Source: Thalassomonas sp. RHCl1 (lineage in GTDB: Bacteria > Pseudomonadota > Gammaproteobacteria > Enterobacterales > Alteromonadaceae). Taken from it: a stretch of 64,000 nucleotides of DNA. The stretch is from contig NZ_CANDNZ010000001.1 in NCBI RefSeq assembly GCF_947387555.1, forward strand, positions 682,001 to 746,000. Direction: 5' to 3'. Position numbers and translations under genes: made by a program. This document shows, one piece after another, positions 16,745-26,176 of this stretch (the first letter of the stretch is position 1; each line of letters begins with the position of its first letter). The notes beneath the pieces were generated by a model that had not been told where the DNA came from, ran no database searches, and was given only the letters and a program-made list of their open reading frames with translations.

Positions 16745-18040
16745 ATGTTGGGAAAACGAACGGCGCAGCAAGCCGGGTTATCAGATTTTACCTCAGTCAA
16801 AAAGATGCGCGGCCAGCACGGTCAGGCGATTATTACCCGGCCGATGTTTGAGCTGAAACCCACTTCATTTGCCGGTAGCGGATTTGTCACAGCATCGCCT
16901 GAGGTACTGGCCAAACGCCGGATTGTTAAAGCGCGGCGTACACAAAAGATGTCCCCGAGTCCCTTTACTCATGTAAGTCAGGGAGGCTCGCAGTCGTTCC
17001 CGCTTTTTCAAACACCTCAGCTTTCATTGCCGCAACAAACTCCGCCCGTCGACTACAGCGCTTTTAATTTACGGGACAGTGTGAATGAAACCGGGTTATG
17101 GCAAATGAATCAGTCCCGTAAAGAGCAATTGTCGAAACAATTACCGACCTTTCTTGGCACCAGCAGCCCGAAATCTTCAAATATCAGGATCACTGCGGAA
17201 ACCGGCGACAGTGAAAACTGGGGGGTAAGTGCCGATGAGAATGTGCGCACACAAATTCAGCGGGATAAAAAGTCAAAAATGACGCCGATGGAGGCGGAAA
17301 TGGCGTACAACCAGCGTAGCCATCAGGGCACGCTTATCTGGAAAACCGGCTCAAGTACCCTGTCCCAATACGGTGACAAAACCGATACCTCTGAAGCTTT
17401 GTCCGGCCATACCCCGGGTTATAAATCAAAAAATGTCAAAGGCACCACGGGGGCCAAGACCAAGGAGCATGGTACCCGGGATAAAAGGCGGGAACAAATT
17501 GTGACCACTACCTTGAGCGATCCCAAACGTGGCGAGGGAGATATCGCCATGATGGGAAAACTGGCCACGATACAGCTGTTTCAGTCACCCAAGGAAGAGC
17601 TTGAAACCGTCAAACCTGAACTGCAAAAGCTGAAGGAGCCGAGGTTTTCGGTGTTTTCTGATATCGGCGATGTTTCCGGCGCCAACAGTGCGAACTTTGA
17701 CAAGTTGAGTCAGCGCCAGCAGGTGGTGCGGGAAACCGACAAAATGTATAGCGCAAAAAACCTGATGATTGCCGGTTATGGCAACCTGGTACCTGACTCC
17801 CATAAACGGCTGCTAAACCAGTCTCAGGGCAAGGTTGATAAGGCGATGGAGTTGCTGCACAAAGAAAGCAGCTTGGATAAAAGCGATATCTTTAACACTG
17901 CCACCAGTTCACAAACCACACTGCTTAACCAGGCAAGCCTTAGAGAGATGTCGGAGCAAAACCAGAAAACCCCTAAGCTGCACCGGCCCTTGAGCCCGGT
18001 GAGGAAGGTGAATGCGCCGAGTTTTACTTTTGGCGATTAA
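16745..18040 (+). CDS. Large hydrophilic orphan protein, probably disordered
   Basis: A 431-residue protein without a Sec signal or membrane segment. It is rich in Ser, Thr, Gln, Lys and Pro, with many low-complexity stretches (PQQTPPVDYS, KGTTGAKTKEHGTRDKRRE), so most of it is likely disordered apart from helical segments near 285-310 and 355-385. The SD AGGGA precedes the ATG. No family is recognised. With the repeat protein at 15603 and the orphan at 13033 it forms a set of unrecognised genes; a secreted effector or structural role is conceivable but unsupported by motifs. Confidence 0.65.
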   Translation: MLGKRTAQQAGLSDFTSVKKMRGQHGQAIITRPMFELKPTSFAGSGFVTASPEVLAKRRIVKARRTQKMSPSPFTHVSQGGSQSFPLFQTPQLSLPQQTPPVDYSAFNLRDSVNETGLWQMNQSRKEQLSKQLPTFLGTSSPKSSNIRITAETGDSENWGVSADENVRTQIQRDKKSKMTPMEAEMAYNQRSHQGTLIWKTGSSTLSQYGDKTDTSEALSGHTPGYKSKNVKGTTGAKTKEHGTRDKRREQIVTTTLSDPKRGEGDIAMMGKLATIQLFQSPKEELETVKPELQKLKEPRFSVFSDIGDVSGANSANFDKLSQRQQVVRETDKMYSAKNLMIAGYGNLVPDSHKRLLNQSQGKVDKAMELLHKESSLDKSDIFNTATSSQTTLLNQASLREMSEQNQKTPKLHRPLSPVRKVNAPSFTFGD

Positions 18041-18130
18041 TAACAGGGAGTTTGTCTTTCGGGATTAAATGGCGGCGTTTTACCATGAAACGACCTTAAC
18101 CATTAGCAGTTATTTCAAGTGATGGACATG

Positions 18131-18156
18131 AAAAACAGGGGGAGTAGACCCCCCTT
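18131..18156 (-). terminator. Rho-independent terminator of pheA
   Basis: On the minus strand AGGGGG and CCCCCT arms, then GTTTTT. It lies just past the pheA stop codon. Confidence 0.65.
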
Positions 18157-18167
18157 GATGCCTGGTT

Positions 18168-19352
18168 TTAGGCGTCTGAAAGGGCACTGCTTGGCACTTT
18201 AGTCGGGCTGATATGTTCAATGGGATAGCAGCCGAGCACCTTGATAAAGTTGGTGATCACGGTTAACTGACTGATGGTATCCTGCAATGCCAGGCTCTTT
18301 AAGTTGGCTTCTACATCCAGGTAAAACATTTCCTCCCACGGGCGTCCCTGGATTGGCCGGGATTCGAGCTTGCACATGTTAATGCCGTTATTTTTCAGTA
18401 CCAGCAAACATTCTACCAGGGCGCCGGGATTTTGCCCCGTGGCTAAGATCAAAGTGGTTTTTGCCGGGATTTGCTCGGCGACATCCACCGGCTTTCGCGA
18501 TACTAAAATAAAGCGGGTGTGGTTTTCAGCCTGGTTGGCAATGGCTCTTTCCAGGGCATGTAATTTATAGAGCTGGCCGCCTTCTTCGCTGCCGATCACG
18601 GCAACGGTTTCATCCTGCAACTCATAAACCCTGGCCATGGCATCAGCGGTGCTTTCACAGTATTCGATGCGGATCCCTTGCTGCTTATCCAGGAAATTGC
18701 TGCACTGGCTAAACGGCTGACCGTGGGCATAGATGGTTTTGATCTTATCCAAACTGGTATTGACCGAGGTTAGCAGGCAATGCTCAATCGGGCGGGTAAT
18801 TTCCCCCACTATGGATAAATTGGTGTGCTGGAGGATATCGTAAACTTCATTGATACTGCCGGAGCTGGTATTTTCTATCGGCAGCATGCCGTAATCGACA
18901 TGACCGGCTTCAACCAGCTGCATGATCTCACCAAAGCTCTGGCAGCCGGTTTCGATAATTTTCTCTGCCCGGCGGGAGAAATACTTGTGGCTGGCAAGGT
19001 AGCTGTATGAACCTTTGTCGCCGAGGAAGGCAACACTGACCGTCGGCACCTGGATATTGGGATTGGCCAGCTGCTGCAGGTAGGCCTGCTGGTTTAATAC
19101 CGAGTCTTCGATGATGGTCTGGAAAATACTGGTGACATAATGGGCATCGAGGCCGAGGGCTTTGCCTTGGGTGATCAGGCGAACCAGCAACTCCTGCTCC
19201 CTTTGCTGATCCCTGACCGGGCGGATTTGCTGGGCTTTGCTCTTGGCAACGCTCAGGGTTAAGGCGCGGCGCTGGGCAAACAATTCGAGCAGCTTTTGAT
19301 CCAGTACCGTTATTTTTTCTCTTATCTTGTTTAAGTCTAACTCTTCGCTCAC
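18168..19352 (-). CDS. pheA: Bifunctional chorismate mutase/prephenate dehydratase
   Basis: A 394-residue P-protein. The AroQ chorismate mutase domain occupies residues about 1-90 (LFAQRRALTLSVAKSK, RPVRDQQREQELL). The prephenate dehydratase domain follows (VAFLGDKGSYSYLASHKYF, MLPIENTSSGSINEVYD), and an ACT regulatory domain at about 300-380 carries the ESRP motif (KLESRPIQGRPWEEMFYLD) that binds phenylalanine. It converts chorismate to phenylpyruvate for phenylalanine synthesis. It is preceded by a leader peptide and attenuator, so transcription is controlled by Phe-tRNA supply, and activity by Phe feedback. Confidence 0.97.
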   Translation of the reverse strand: MSEELDLNKIREKITVLDQKLLELFAQRRALTLSVAKSKAQQIRPVRDQQREQELLVRLITQGKALGLDAHYVTSIFQTIIEDSVLNQQAYLQQLANPNIQVPTVSVAFLGDKGSYSYLASHKYFSRRAEKIIETGCQSFGEIMQLVEAGHVDYGMLPIENTSSGSINEVYDILQHTNLSIVGEITRPIEHCLLTSVNTSLDKIKTIYAHGQPFSQCSNFLDKQQGIRIEYCESTADAMARVYELQDETVAVIGSEEGGQLYKLHALERAIANQAENHTRFILVSRKPVDVAEQIPAKTTLILATGQNPGALVECLLVLKNNGINMCKLESRPIQGRPWEEMFYLDVEANLKSLALQDTISQLTVITNFIKVLGCYPIEHISPTKVPSSALSDA

Positions 19353-19397
19353 ACCCGTATCCTCTTTATCCAGTCAGTAAAATATTTTGGCAAAAAA

Positions 19398-19419
19398 AAA
19401 CCTCCCGTAGAGGAGGTTT
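19398..19419 (-). promoter_or_regulatory. Transcription attenuator of pheA
   Basis: On the minus strand AAACCTCC pairs with GGGAGGTTT and runs into a T tract of nine, 46 nt before the pheA start. It lies 29 bp past the leader peptide stop, the standard position of an amino-acid attenuator. Confidence 0.85.
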
Positions 19420-19447
19420 TCATCGTCTTTAGTTCTTCTTCGCGACG

Positions 19448-19513
19448 TTAACCCCTCCGACCAGGCAGAGTAAAAAAGAAGCTAAAGAGGATGTTGCTGT
19501 TGATAGTATTCAT
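19448..19513 (-). CDS. pheL: pheA leader peptide
   Basis: A 21-residue ORF, too short for routine gene calling, with four Phe in five codons (FSFFF, residues 10-14) followed by TLPGRRG. The SD-like TAAGGGT lies directly before the ATG. E. coli PheL has the same run of Phe residues. Ribosome stalling at these codons when Phe-tRNA is low would favour an antiterminator and let pheA be transcribed. Confidence 0.85.
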   Translation of the reverse strand: MNTINSNILFSFFFTLPGRRG

Positions 19514-19615
19514 ACCCTTACTCTATCGGGGCGAGGGCAAGAGTGTCAACAGTTTCCTTAGATCTATTTTTATTCATTTTTGGCCCCGGGCTGCTAACAG
19601 CCCCTTATGGTTCGG

Positions 19616-22009
19616 TTAATAGTTGGATAAGGTTAAAGTGTACTCGGTTTCACCGGGTAAAAACGGCGAGACCTTGCCTTTGACCCAGTCGTCGTGGCCT
19701 TTGCCATAATAAGGGCTCCAGGGATGTCCCGACTGGCTGGTGGGCATATGTAGAATCCCCTGATGTTCAAATCCCGGGGCGACCACCATGCGCTCGGAAG
19801 CGCCAAAGGTATTGTTTTGCACATGGGGCATGTATTTATCGCCCGCCAGTTCGGTGGCCGGCATATCAAGCAAGTAGCCGATAAAAGGCACGGCCCGGCT
19901 CAGGGGATGGCGTATTTGCGCAGTATTTTGTTGGCCCCAGGTGGCATCTTCCAATGCCTGATCTGCTGTCATGTCCTCGACGGTTTTCGCCAGGGCTTGT
20001 TCAAACAGGTCTTGCCAGCTTGATGTTGACGGCGGTAAATAGGCTAAAGGTTGCTTGGTGATCAACTGCCATAAAGGTATTTCCAGCTGGTGGCGGATAA
20101 CATAAGTATCATAAGTGTTGCCGTTATCAACCGTAGCCAGCTGGTTATTAACCCCTTTAAACAGCTGGTTTTTGACATTGAGGCGGAAATTGCGCACCAG
20201 GCGGTAGGCGACTGAGTCTGTTGTCGCCTTTAATTCCTTATTATCCAGCAGGGTTTTCACTTGCTGCCATTGATCGTGTTTTGCCAGGGCCGTGGGGGTG
20301 AGTACCTTAGTGAGTAAAAAATCTTGCCAGCGCTCAAGGAATTTTGCCCGGTGATCTAAGGCGATATCCAGCAGGTCCTGTTCGTTAAAGCGGCTTTTTT
20401 CCCGTAAATTATCCCGTATCTGGCTGGCGCGGGCGCCGAGGGCATAACCGCCGTTGCCAATTTTATCCAGCATCTCTCCGCCGACGACGCGGGAGTTGGC
20501 GGTCCACAGGCGGTTGCTTTCAGGGTTTTTTATCTTAGGGTATAAATCCGGCGAGAGATAACCGGACCAGGAGTTTTCTCCTGTGGCCCAGCTGGCGGGT
20601 ACATCGCCGATATCGCCGAGTTTGACCGGGATCGGCCCCATGATGGTCCAGCCGATATTGCCCGCTTTGTCTGCCACTACCATGTTTTGCGCCGGTATCC
20701 CGGAAGTTGCTGCGATGGCAAAGGCCTGGTCGGTATTTTTCGCCTGTTCCAGCTCGGTCAAGTTGAGGTTGACGGCATTGAGATCGTGGGCGACCCAGCG
20801 GTAGGCGATCATTTGACCCTGGTAGTTTTCACCGATCACCGGTCCCCAGATGGTATCCCTGACCGAGATTTCCACCGATTGTTGATCTTTTACCGCGATC
20901 ACCTGCTTATAGGTGGTAAAAGGCAGATAACCGTCCGGCGTCAGGTACTGGCTGTTGTCTTCATTGGTTTCTAACAGAATAACGTCGCTCCAGTCGCCGT
21001 AGCTGTTGGTGAACCCCCAGGCAATATCGCCATTGCTGCCGGCGATAATGCTCGGCGCGCCGGGCAGGCTGACCCCGGTTACCTTGACCGCCTGGTTTTC
21101 GTGGTTGCGGTATTCGAGGGAGGCGCGATACCAGGTATTGGGCACCCTAAGGTTGAGGTGCATATCATTGGCAAGTATCGCGCTGCCGTTTTCACTGAGT
21201 TTGCCCGAAACCGCCCAGTTATTGGAGCCGGGCAGGGCCAGGTCCTGGTAATGTGACGGGCTTGCCTGAGTTTTGCCGCTGTGGCTTGCTGCGCTGTTTG
21301 CCTGCCAGCCTTGAACCGGTATTGGCGACTGTGGGTAACGGCTGTTATCTATGGCGGCATCCCAGCGGCTGCCTTTGGGGTTTAAAAACTGATACATGTC
21401 ATCCCCGAGGGTGTTTTTTATCATGCCCAGGGTCAGCTCGCGCTCGCCGTATTCAAACTGCAAATCGATATACATGCTGAAGATGGTCAGTACTGTGTCT
21501 TCTTCCTGCCAAAAGACCGGCTCTTGCTGTAATAGCAGGTATTCGAACGGGGCAGCTTTGAGCAGTTCCAGACCCTGGTTGACACCCCGGGTGTATGCCT
21601 TTAGCAAGGCCAGCTGCTGCGGCGGCAGGTGCTTGATGATTTCCCTCGCCCTTTCCCTGAACCTGTGGCGGCGGATCTTTTTATCGTGTTTCAGGGCCGC
21701 GGGGCCGAATAAACTGGACAATTCACCGGCGGAATTACGCCGTAATAAATCCATCTGGAAAAAACGCTCCTGGGCATGGACAAAACCTAAGGCGACGGCA
21801 ACATCATTGCGCTGTTCGCCTTTGATGGTGGCAATACCGTTCCCGTCCCGCTCTATCACTGTGGTACCGGATAAACCGAAGATATCGGCCTTGCCGTCGA
21901 GCATCGGCAGGGCACTGTTTATCTGGCTGTATAACCAGGTAAAGGTGGTGGCAAAAACAAAGAAGAGTACCAGGGTGCAGCCCAGCAGGATATTTTTATA
22001 TTTTTTCAT
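19616..22009 (-). CDS. Penicillin acylase family hydrolase (N-terminal nucleophile)
   Basis: A 797-residue precursor starting MKKYKNILLG with a signal or anchor segment (about 5-25). The alpha-chain region includes TVIERDGNGIATIKG and GFVHAQERFFQMDLLRR, and the catalytic Ser lies in GSNNWAVSGK (Ser262 from this start), which becomes the N-terminus of the beta chain after self-cleavage. Members deacylate penicillins, acyl-homoserine lactones and related amides in the periplasm. The substrate cannot be told from sequence. The ATG at 22009 is preferred to the upstream TTG. The gene is transcribed alone, divergent from the GGDEF-EAL gene. Confidence 0.93.
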   Translation of the reverse strand: MKKYKNILLGCTLVLFFVFATTFTWLYSQINSALPMLDGKADIFGLSGTTVIERDGNGIATIKGEQRNDVAVALGFVHAQERFFQMDLLRRNSAGELSSLFGPAALKHDKKIRRHRFRERAREIIKHLPPQQLALLKAYTRGVNQGLELLKAAPFEYLLLQQEPVFWQEEDTVLTIFSMYIDLQFEYGERELTLGMIKNTLGDDMYQFLNPKGSRWDAAIDNSRYPQSPIPVQGWQANSAASHSGKTQASPSHYQDLALPGSNNWAVSGKLSENGSAILANDMHLNLRVPNTWYRASLEYRNHENQAVKVTGVSLPGAPSIIAGSNGDIAWGFTNSYGDWSDVILLETNEDNSQYLTPDGYLPFTTYKQVIAVKDQQSVEISVRDTIWGPVIGENYQGQMIAYRWVAHDLNAVNLNLTELEQAKNTDQAFAIAATSGIPAQNMVVADKAGNIGWTIMGPIPVKLGDIGDVPASWATGENSWSGYLSPDLYPKIKNPESNRLWTANSRVVGGEMLDKIGNGGYALGARASQIRDNLREKSRFNEQDLLDIALDHRAKFLERWQDFLLTKVLTPTALAKHDQWQQVKTLLDNKELKATTDSVAYRLVRNFRLNVKNQLFKGVNNQLATVDNGNTYDTYVIRHQLEIPLWQLITKQPLAYLPPSTSSWQDLFEQALAKTVEDMTADQALEDATWGQQNTAQIRHPLSRAVPFIGYLLDMPATELAGDKYMPHVQNNTFGASERMVVAPGFEHQGILHMPTSQSGHPWSPYYGKGHDDWVKGKVSPFLPGETEYTLTLSNY

Positions 22010-22210
22010 GTCTGGTATCGGCAAATACTTGATTTAGTGATTAAAGCCAGATTACCTTAAAACTTGCCACAGCTACAGGAAATTTTGCTGCGATACCCGG
22101 CAGTCAAACCTGGTTTTGGCATAAGATATGCGAGATATAAAATGGATTTACTGGCTGGTAACTGGCAAATCTGTTATCATCTTTCGCTTATTTTTTAGCC
22201 TTAGTATTTA

Positions 22211-24274
22211 ATGATAATGTTGCTGTTTATCATCAAAAGTAAGTATTCTTTACTATTCAAATTATTAGCTGCGGTTTTTTTCGCCGGCGCTTTGATTTTT
22301 GCCTGGGTAACCTATGGCGAGATCTGGCCCTTGCTGATCCCCTTTTTATTAGTGGGCGGTTTGCTGTTTTCTGCACGCCGGGCAATCAATGTCGAAACCG
22401 ACAGGTTAATAACAGCTCTGATTGAAAAACTATCATTAAAACCGGCAAAAGAAACGGCTTTTCACTTTTTCCCCCTGCAGCGTATTTATCTTGCCGTTAA
22501 CAAGATTATTGCCGCCTTGTTGCTGAAAGTAGAGACCCATAACAATACCCTGAATGCCATCAGCGACATAGTGATCCGTACCGATAAAAATGGTTATATC
22601 TCAGATGCCAACCAGGCAGGGTTGAAGTTTTTTTCCTGTGATTTTGATGAGCTTAAAAAACATTGTTTTGCCGAGCTGATGTCCAAGAAAGCCGGGGAAG
22701 ATACCCGGGACGGTTTTAAAGATATTCTGGAAAATATCAGCTCAGACAAGTCGCCGGATCGGGTCTATAAAAATACTTATACGGTGAAACCGGGCAAACA
22801 AAGCTTGAGCATAGAGCAGGATGTCAGCGGCATTTTTGACGATAACGGCGAATTAACCGGGACTGTTATCGTGTTAAGGGATGTGACCCGCGCCGAACAG
22901 CTGCGCGCCCGGTTACGTTATCAGGCCAATTATGACAGCGTCACTAAGCTGTTTAACCGCTATAAGTTCGAACAAAAACTGATGGATGCCTGGCATGATG
23001 CCCAGGAAAACAAACAGCAACATGCCTTGCTGCAGCTTGATATGGACAGGTTTAAGCTGATCAACGACAATGCCGGTCATGCCGCCGGTGATCAGTTACT
23101 GCGGGAAGTCGGCCAGTTGCTGAAATCCGCGGTACGCCAAAGTGATATTTGCGCCCGTATCGGCGGCGATGAATTCTCTATCCTGTTACTTGGCACCACT
23201 AAAGAAAGTACTTTGACGGTGATGGAAAAACTTAACGCTGCTTTTAAGCAGTTGCCTTTCAGTTACCATGGCCAGGTATTTGAAGTGGGGGCCAGTATCG
23301 GCGGCACCCTGATTAACCATACTTCGCCGCCTTTGGTGGAAATCAAACGCCAGGCGGATGCCGCCTGTTTTATGGCTAAAAACAAGGGGATTAACAGGTG
23401 CCAGCTCTTTGATGATAACGATGAAAGCCTGGTGATCCATCAGCAGGAGCCGCGCTGGGCGGCGCGCATCCATCAGGCGCTGGAAAATGACGAGTTTGAA
23501 CTTTTCTTTCAGCCTATCAAGGCGTTAAATTCCCGGGCCAATAATAAGCAGCATCTGGAAATATTATTGCGCCTTAAAAGTGACAACCAATACTTGAGCC
23601 CGAGTGTGTTTTTACCTGCGGTAGAGCGTTTTCGCCTGACCGACAAGGTCGATGCCTGGGTGGTCAATAAAGCGTTTTCCTGGTTAAGCCAGCACCCTGA
23701 GTTATGGGGGGAAATCGTGATTTCCATTAACCTTTCCGGCGAGTCCGTTACCAATACCGCCTTGATCGATCATATTTTAACCCTGCATCAGGACTTGCCT
23801 TTTCCTTCCGGTGCGGTATGTTTTGAAATTACCGAAACCGCCGCCATTGCCAATATGTCCAAGGCGACCACTATGGTGGAGAAGTTACGTTTTGCCGGTT
23901 TTGCCATTGCCCTGGATGATTTTGGCAAAGGGTTTTCCACTTTCAGTTATTTAAAAAACCTGCCGGCAAAATATATCAAGATCGACGGCAGTTATGTCCA
24001 GGATGTCCTCAATAATCAGTCGGATTTGGCGATAGTCAAGGCGATCAACTCTTTGGCAAAAACCTTGGATATGTATACCATAGCCGAGTTTGTCCAGTGT
24101 GAGCAGGCAATGTCCCTGCTTGATGATATCGGGGTCGATTTTGTCCAGGGTTATGGCATCGCCAGGCCCAGGCCTTTGGCACAATATCACACCCTGTCAA
24201 ACGTTTATGAAGCCGGTGACGGTTTGATCGGCGACAGTTTTAGTGGTGATGGCGCCTCTGCCACTTGCCGCTAA
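22211..24274 (+). CDS. PAS-GGDEF-EAL membrane protein (c-di-GMP turnover)
   Basis: A 687-residue protein with two N-terminal membrane segments (about 12-62), a PAS domain (about 108-230), a GGDEF domain with intact GGDEF motif at 318-322, and an EAL domain. The EAL signature is EIL (Glu450), keeping the metal-binding Glu; NLSG, EITET, DDFGKGFSTFSYL and KIDGSYV are also present. It may therefore make or break c-di-GMP. The AEGVE-type motif reads AEFVQ, so phosphodiesterase activity may be reduced or regulatory. The sensed signal is unknown. Confidence 0.93.
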   Translation: MIMLLFIIKSKYSLLFKLLAAVFFAGALIFAWVTYGEIWPLLIPFLLVGGLLFSARRAINVETDRLITALIEKLSLKPAKETAFHFFPLQRIYLAVNKIIAALLLKVETHNNTLNAISDIVIRTDKNGYISDANQAGLKFFSCDFDELKKHCFAELMSKKAGEDTRDGFKDILENISSDKSPDRVYKNTYTVKPGKQSLSIEQDVSGIFDDNGELTGTVIVLRDVTRAEQLRARLRYQANYDSVTKLFNRYKFEQKLMDAWHDAQENKQQHALLQLDMDRFKLINDNAGHAAGDQLLREVGQLLKSAVRQSDICARIGGDEFSILLLGTTKESTLTVMEKLNAAFKQLPFSYHGQVFEVGASIGGTLINHTSPPLVEIKRQADAACFMAKNKGINRCQLFDDNDESLVIHQQEPRWAARIHQALENDEFELFFQPIKALNSRANNKQHLEILLRLKSDNQYLSPSVFLPAVERFRLTDKVDAWVVNKAFSWLSQHPELWGEIVISINLSGESVTNTALIDHILTLHQDLPFPSGAVCFEITETAAIANMSKATTMVEKLRFAGFAIALDDFGKGFSTFSYLKNLPAKYIKIDGSYVQDVLNNQSDLAIVKAINSLAKTLDMYTIAEFVQCEQAMSLLDDIGVDFVQGYGIARPRPLAQYHTLSNVYEAGDGLIGDSFSGDGASATCR

Positions 24275-24279
24275 GTATC

Positions 24280-24307
24280 TTTGTCCGGGTTCGCGGGCCT
24301 TTTTTGT
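24280..24307 (+). terminator. Rho-independent terminator
   Basis: GTCCG pairs with CGGGC (one G-U) around GGTTCG, then CTTTTTT. Confidence 0.6.
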
Positions 24308-24389
24308 TGAGAATAGTTACAATTGTTCCTTTGCTAATGCCGTAATCGGCTGTTAGCGTAAGGTATTCTCTTGCTAAATTACGATATTG

Positions 24390-25607
24390 ATGTACGACCA
24401 AAGCCCCTATAAATCTGACTTTGCTGTTTTTTCACACCCGGATAACGCCGAGCTTTGTTATCTGGACAGCGCCGCGACCTGTTTAACCCCCAAAGTGGTG
24501 GTCGAGGCCATGTATCAATATCAAAGCTTTTCCCATGCCAACAGTCATAAAGGCCTGTACCGGTTAAGTGCCAGTGCCACCGAACTGGTGGAACAGGCCA
24601 GGGCCTCAGTGGCTGAATTTATCGGTGCAGGCGTTGATGAGCTGGTTTTTACTCCCGGCACCACAGAGGCGATTAACCTGGTGGCAAACAGTTTTGTCCG
24701 CCCCAGGCTGTCAACGGATAAGAATATCGTTATCAGCTGCGCCGAGCATCACGCCAATTTATTGCCCTGGCAGCGTTTATGCCAGCAAAGCGGCGCAGAG
24801 TTGAGGGTGGTTTCACTGACCCCGCAAGGTCTGCTCGATGTTGCTGAGCTTAGCGATTTACTTGATGACAATACCTGTTTTCTCGCGATTTCCCATATCT
24901 CCAATGTGCTTGGCGGCCTTAACCCGGTAGAAGAGGTATGCCGCCTGGCCAGGCAAAAATCCATACCTGTGCTGATCGACGGTGCCCAGGCGGTAAGCCA
25001 TGGTCCGGTGGATGTTAAAGACATAGATTGTGATTTTTACGCCTTTTCCGGCCATAAACTTTATGGTCCTGTCGGCTGTGGTGTCTTGTTTGCCCGGGCG
25101 GATTGTATTGAGGTGATGGAGCCGGATACTCTTGGCGGCGGCATAGTCGAGCAGGTCTCTTTGACCGGGACTAGGTTTATCAGCGGGCCGATGAAGTTTG
25201 AGCCCGGCTCCCATAATGTTGCCGCCATTTGCGGCCTGGTCGCGGCCATAGATTATATCCGGGGCATAGGCTGGTCAGATCTGGTCGCCTATATGAATGA
25301 GCTGAGTACTTACTTACATCGGCAGTTAGGGGACTTGCCCTTTATCAAGCCATTGACACCGGGGACTTCCGGGGCCTGGTTGTGCAGTTTTCAATGCCAG
25401 GGGGTACACAGCCATGATGTTGCCGGTATGTTAGACGGTGACGATATTGCCGTGCGCGCCGGTCATCATTGCGCCCAGCCCCTACATCATTATCTGGGGC
25501 TTAAGTCCAGCGTCCGGGTCTCACTCGGGCTTTATAACGGACGTGAAGATATAGACCGTTTGGTGGCAAGTTTAAAAAATACTTATCAGCTGCTGGCTGC
25601 CGATTAG
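24390..25607 (+). CDS. csdA: Cysteine desulfurase, CsdA/SufS type
   Basis: A 405-residue PLP enzyme. The PLP lysine lies in FSGHKLYGP, the substrate-binding segment is AISHISNVLGG, and the catalytic cysteine is in RAGHHCAQP; the class II (short loop) form matches CsdA/SufS. It releases sulfur from cysteine as a persulfide. The ATG at 24390 is preferred to the TTG just before it. It heads a group with a SufU-like scaffold, XdhC and a MocA-like nucleotidyltransferase, so its sulfur may go to molybdenum cofactor as well as to Fe-S clusters. The assignment to csdA rather than sufS is by similarity. Confidence 0.9.
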   Translation: MYDQSPYKSDFAVFSHPDNAELCYLDSAATCLTPKVVVEAMYQYQSFSHANSHKGLYRLSASATELVEQARASVAEFIGAGVDELVFTPGTTEAINLVANSFVRPRLSTDKNIVISCAEHHANLLPWQRLCQQSGAELRVVSLTPQGLLDVAELSDLLDDNTCFLAISHISNVLGGLNPVEEVCRLARQKSIPVLIDGAQAVSHGPVDVKDIDCDFYAFSGHKLYGPVGCGVLFARADCIEVMEPDTLGGGIVEQVSLTGTRFISGPMKFEPGSHNVAAICGLVAAIDYIRGIGWSDLVAYMNELSTYLHRQLGDLPFIKPLTPGTSGAWLCSFQCQGVHSHDVAGMLDGDDIAVRAGHHCAQPLHHYLGLKSSVRVSLGLYNGREDIDRLVASLKNTYQLLAAD

Positions 25608-25690
25608 TGTCGGGCGACAGAGAAACATGATTTTCACCAGTGAAATGTACTTAACAAGGCTATTTAATAAGACTTTTAATAAGGTAAAAC

Positions 25691-26176
25691 GTGGTAACGG
25701 ATAAAAAAAAGGCCATGCTCTATCAGCAGGCGTTATTACAACATCATAAAAATCCGGTGGGTTTTAATGAGGCCATCAGTTTCAGCCATCAGGCCCGGGG
25801 CAGCAATGCCGCCTGTGGCGATGAAATTACGCTGCAGCTTGCCTACGCCGATCATACCATTAAGGCGGTTGCCTTTAACGGCGAGAGCTGCGCCATTTGC
25901 CGGGCATCGGCTTCTATTTTATGCCAGCAGTTGCCCGGGGCTACCGCCAAGCAGGCAGGTGAGCACATTAGTGATATCCTGGCAGGGCTGGATGGACAGC
26001 AGGCTTTTCCCCAAGAAGCCGAGGCGTTAATGGCCGTCAGCCAGTACCCGGTGCGTAAACAATGCGCCTTATTGCCCTGGACGGCCTTAAAAGAAATCAT
26101 CCCTCAGCTATTGGCAGATGCTAATGTCGAAAGTCATGCCGAAGAGAATAGCGAAAACCCCCAGGAGAAAAACTGA
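25691..26176 (+). CDS. SufU/IscU-like Fe-S scaffold protein
   Basis: A 161-residue protein with the three scaffold cysteines: AACGDE, ESCAICRAS and RKQCALLPW. The NPVGFNEA start and the GxxCAIxxAS motif follow the SufU pattern rather than classical IscU. SufU binds zinc and accepts sulfur from its partner SufS in Gram-positive bacteria, so finding it next to a class II desulfurase is consistent. The last 25 residues are a polar tail. The start is GTG, with AAGG upstream. The stop overlaps the xdhC start (TGATG), so they are coupled. Confidence 0.8.
   Translation: MVTDKKKAMLYQQALLQHHKNPVGFNEAISFSHQARGSNAACGDEITLQLAYADHTIKAVAFNGESCAICRASASILCQQLPGATAKQAGEHISDILAGLDGQQAFPQEAEALMAVSQYPVRKQCALLPWTALKEIIPQLLADANVESHAEENSENPQEKN

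Noticed and set aside
22211-24274. Calling the EAL domain inactive
   Set aside because: The Glu of the EIL motif and the DDFG motif are present, so loss of activity is not shown.
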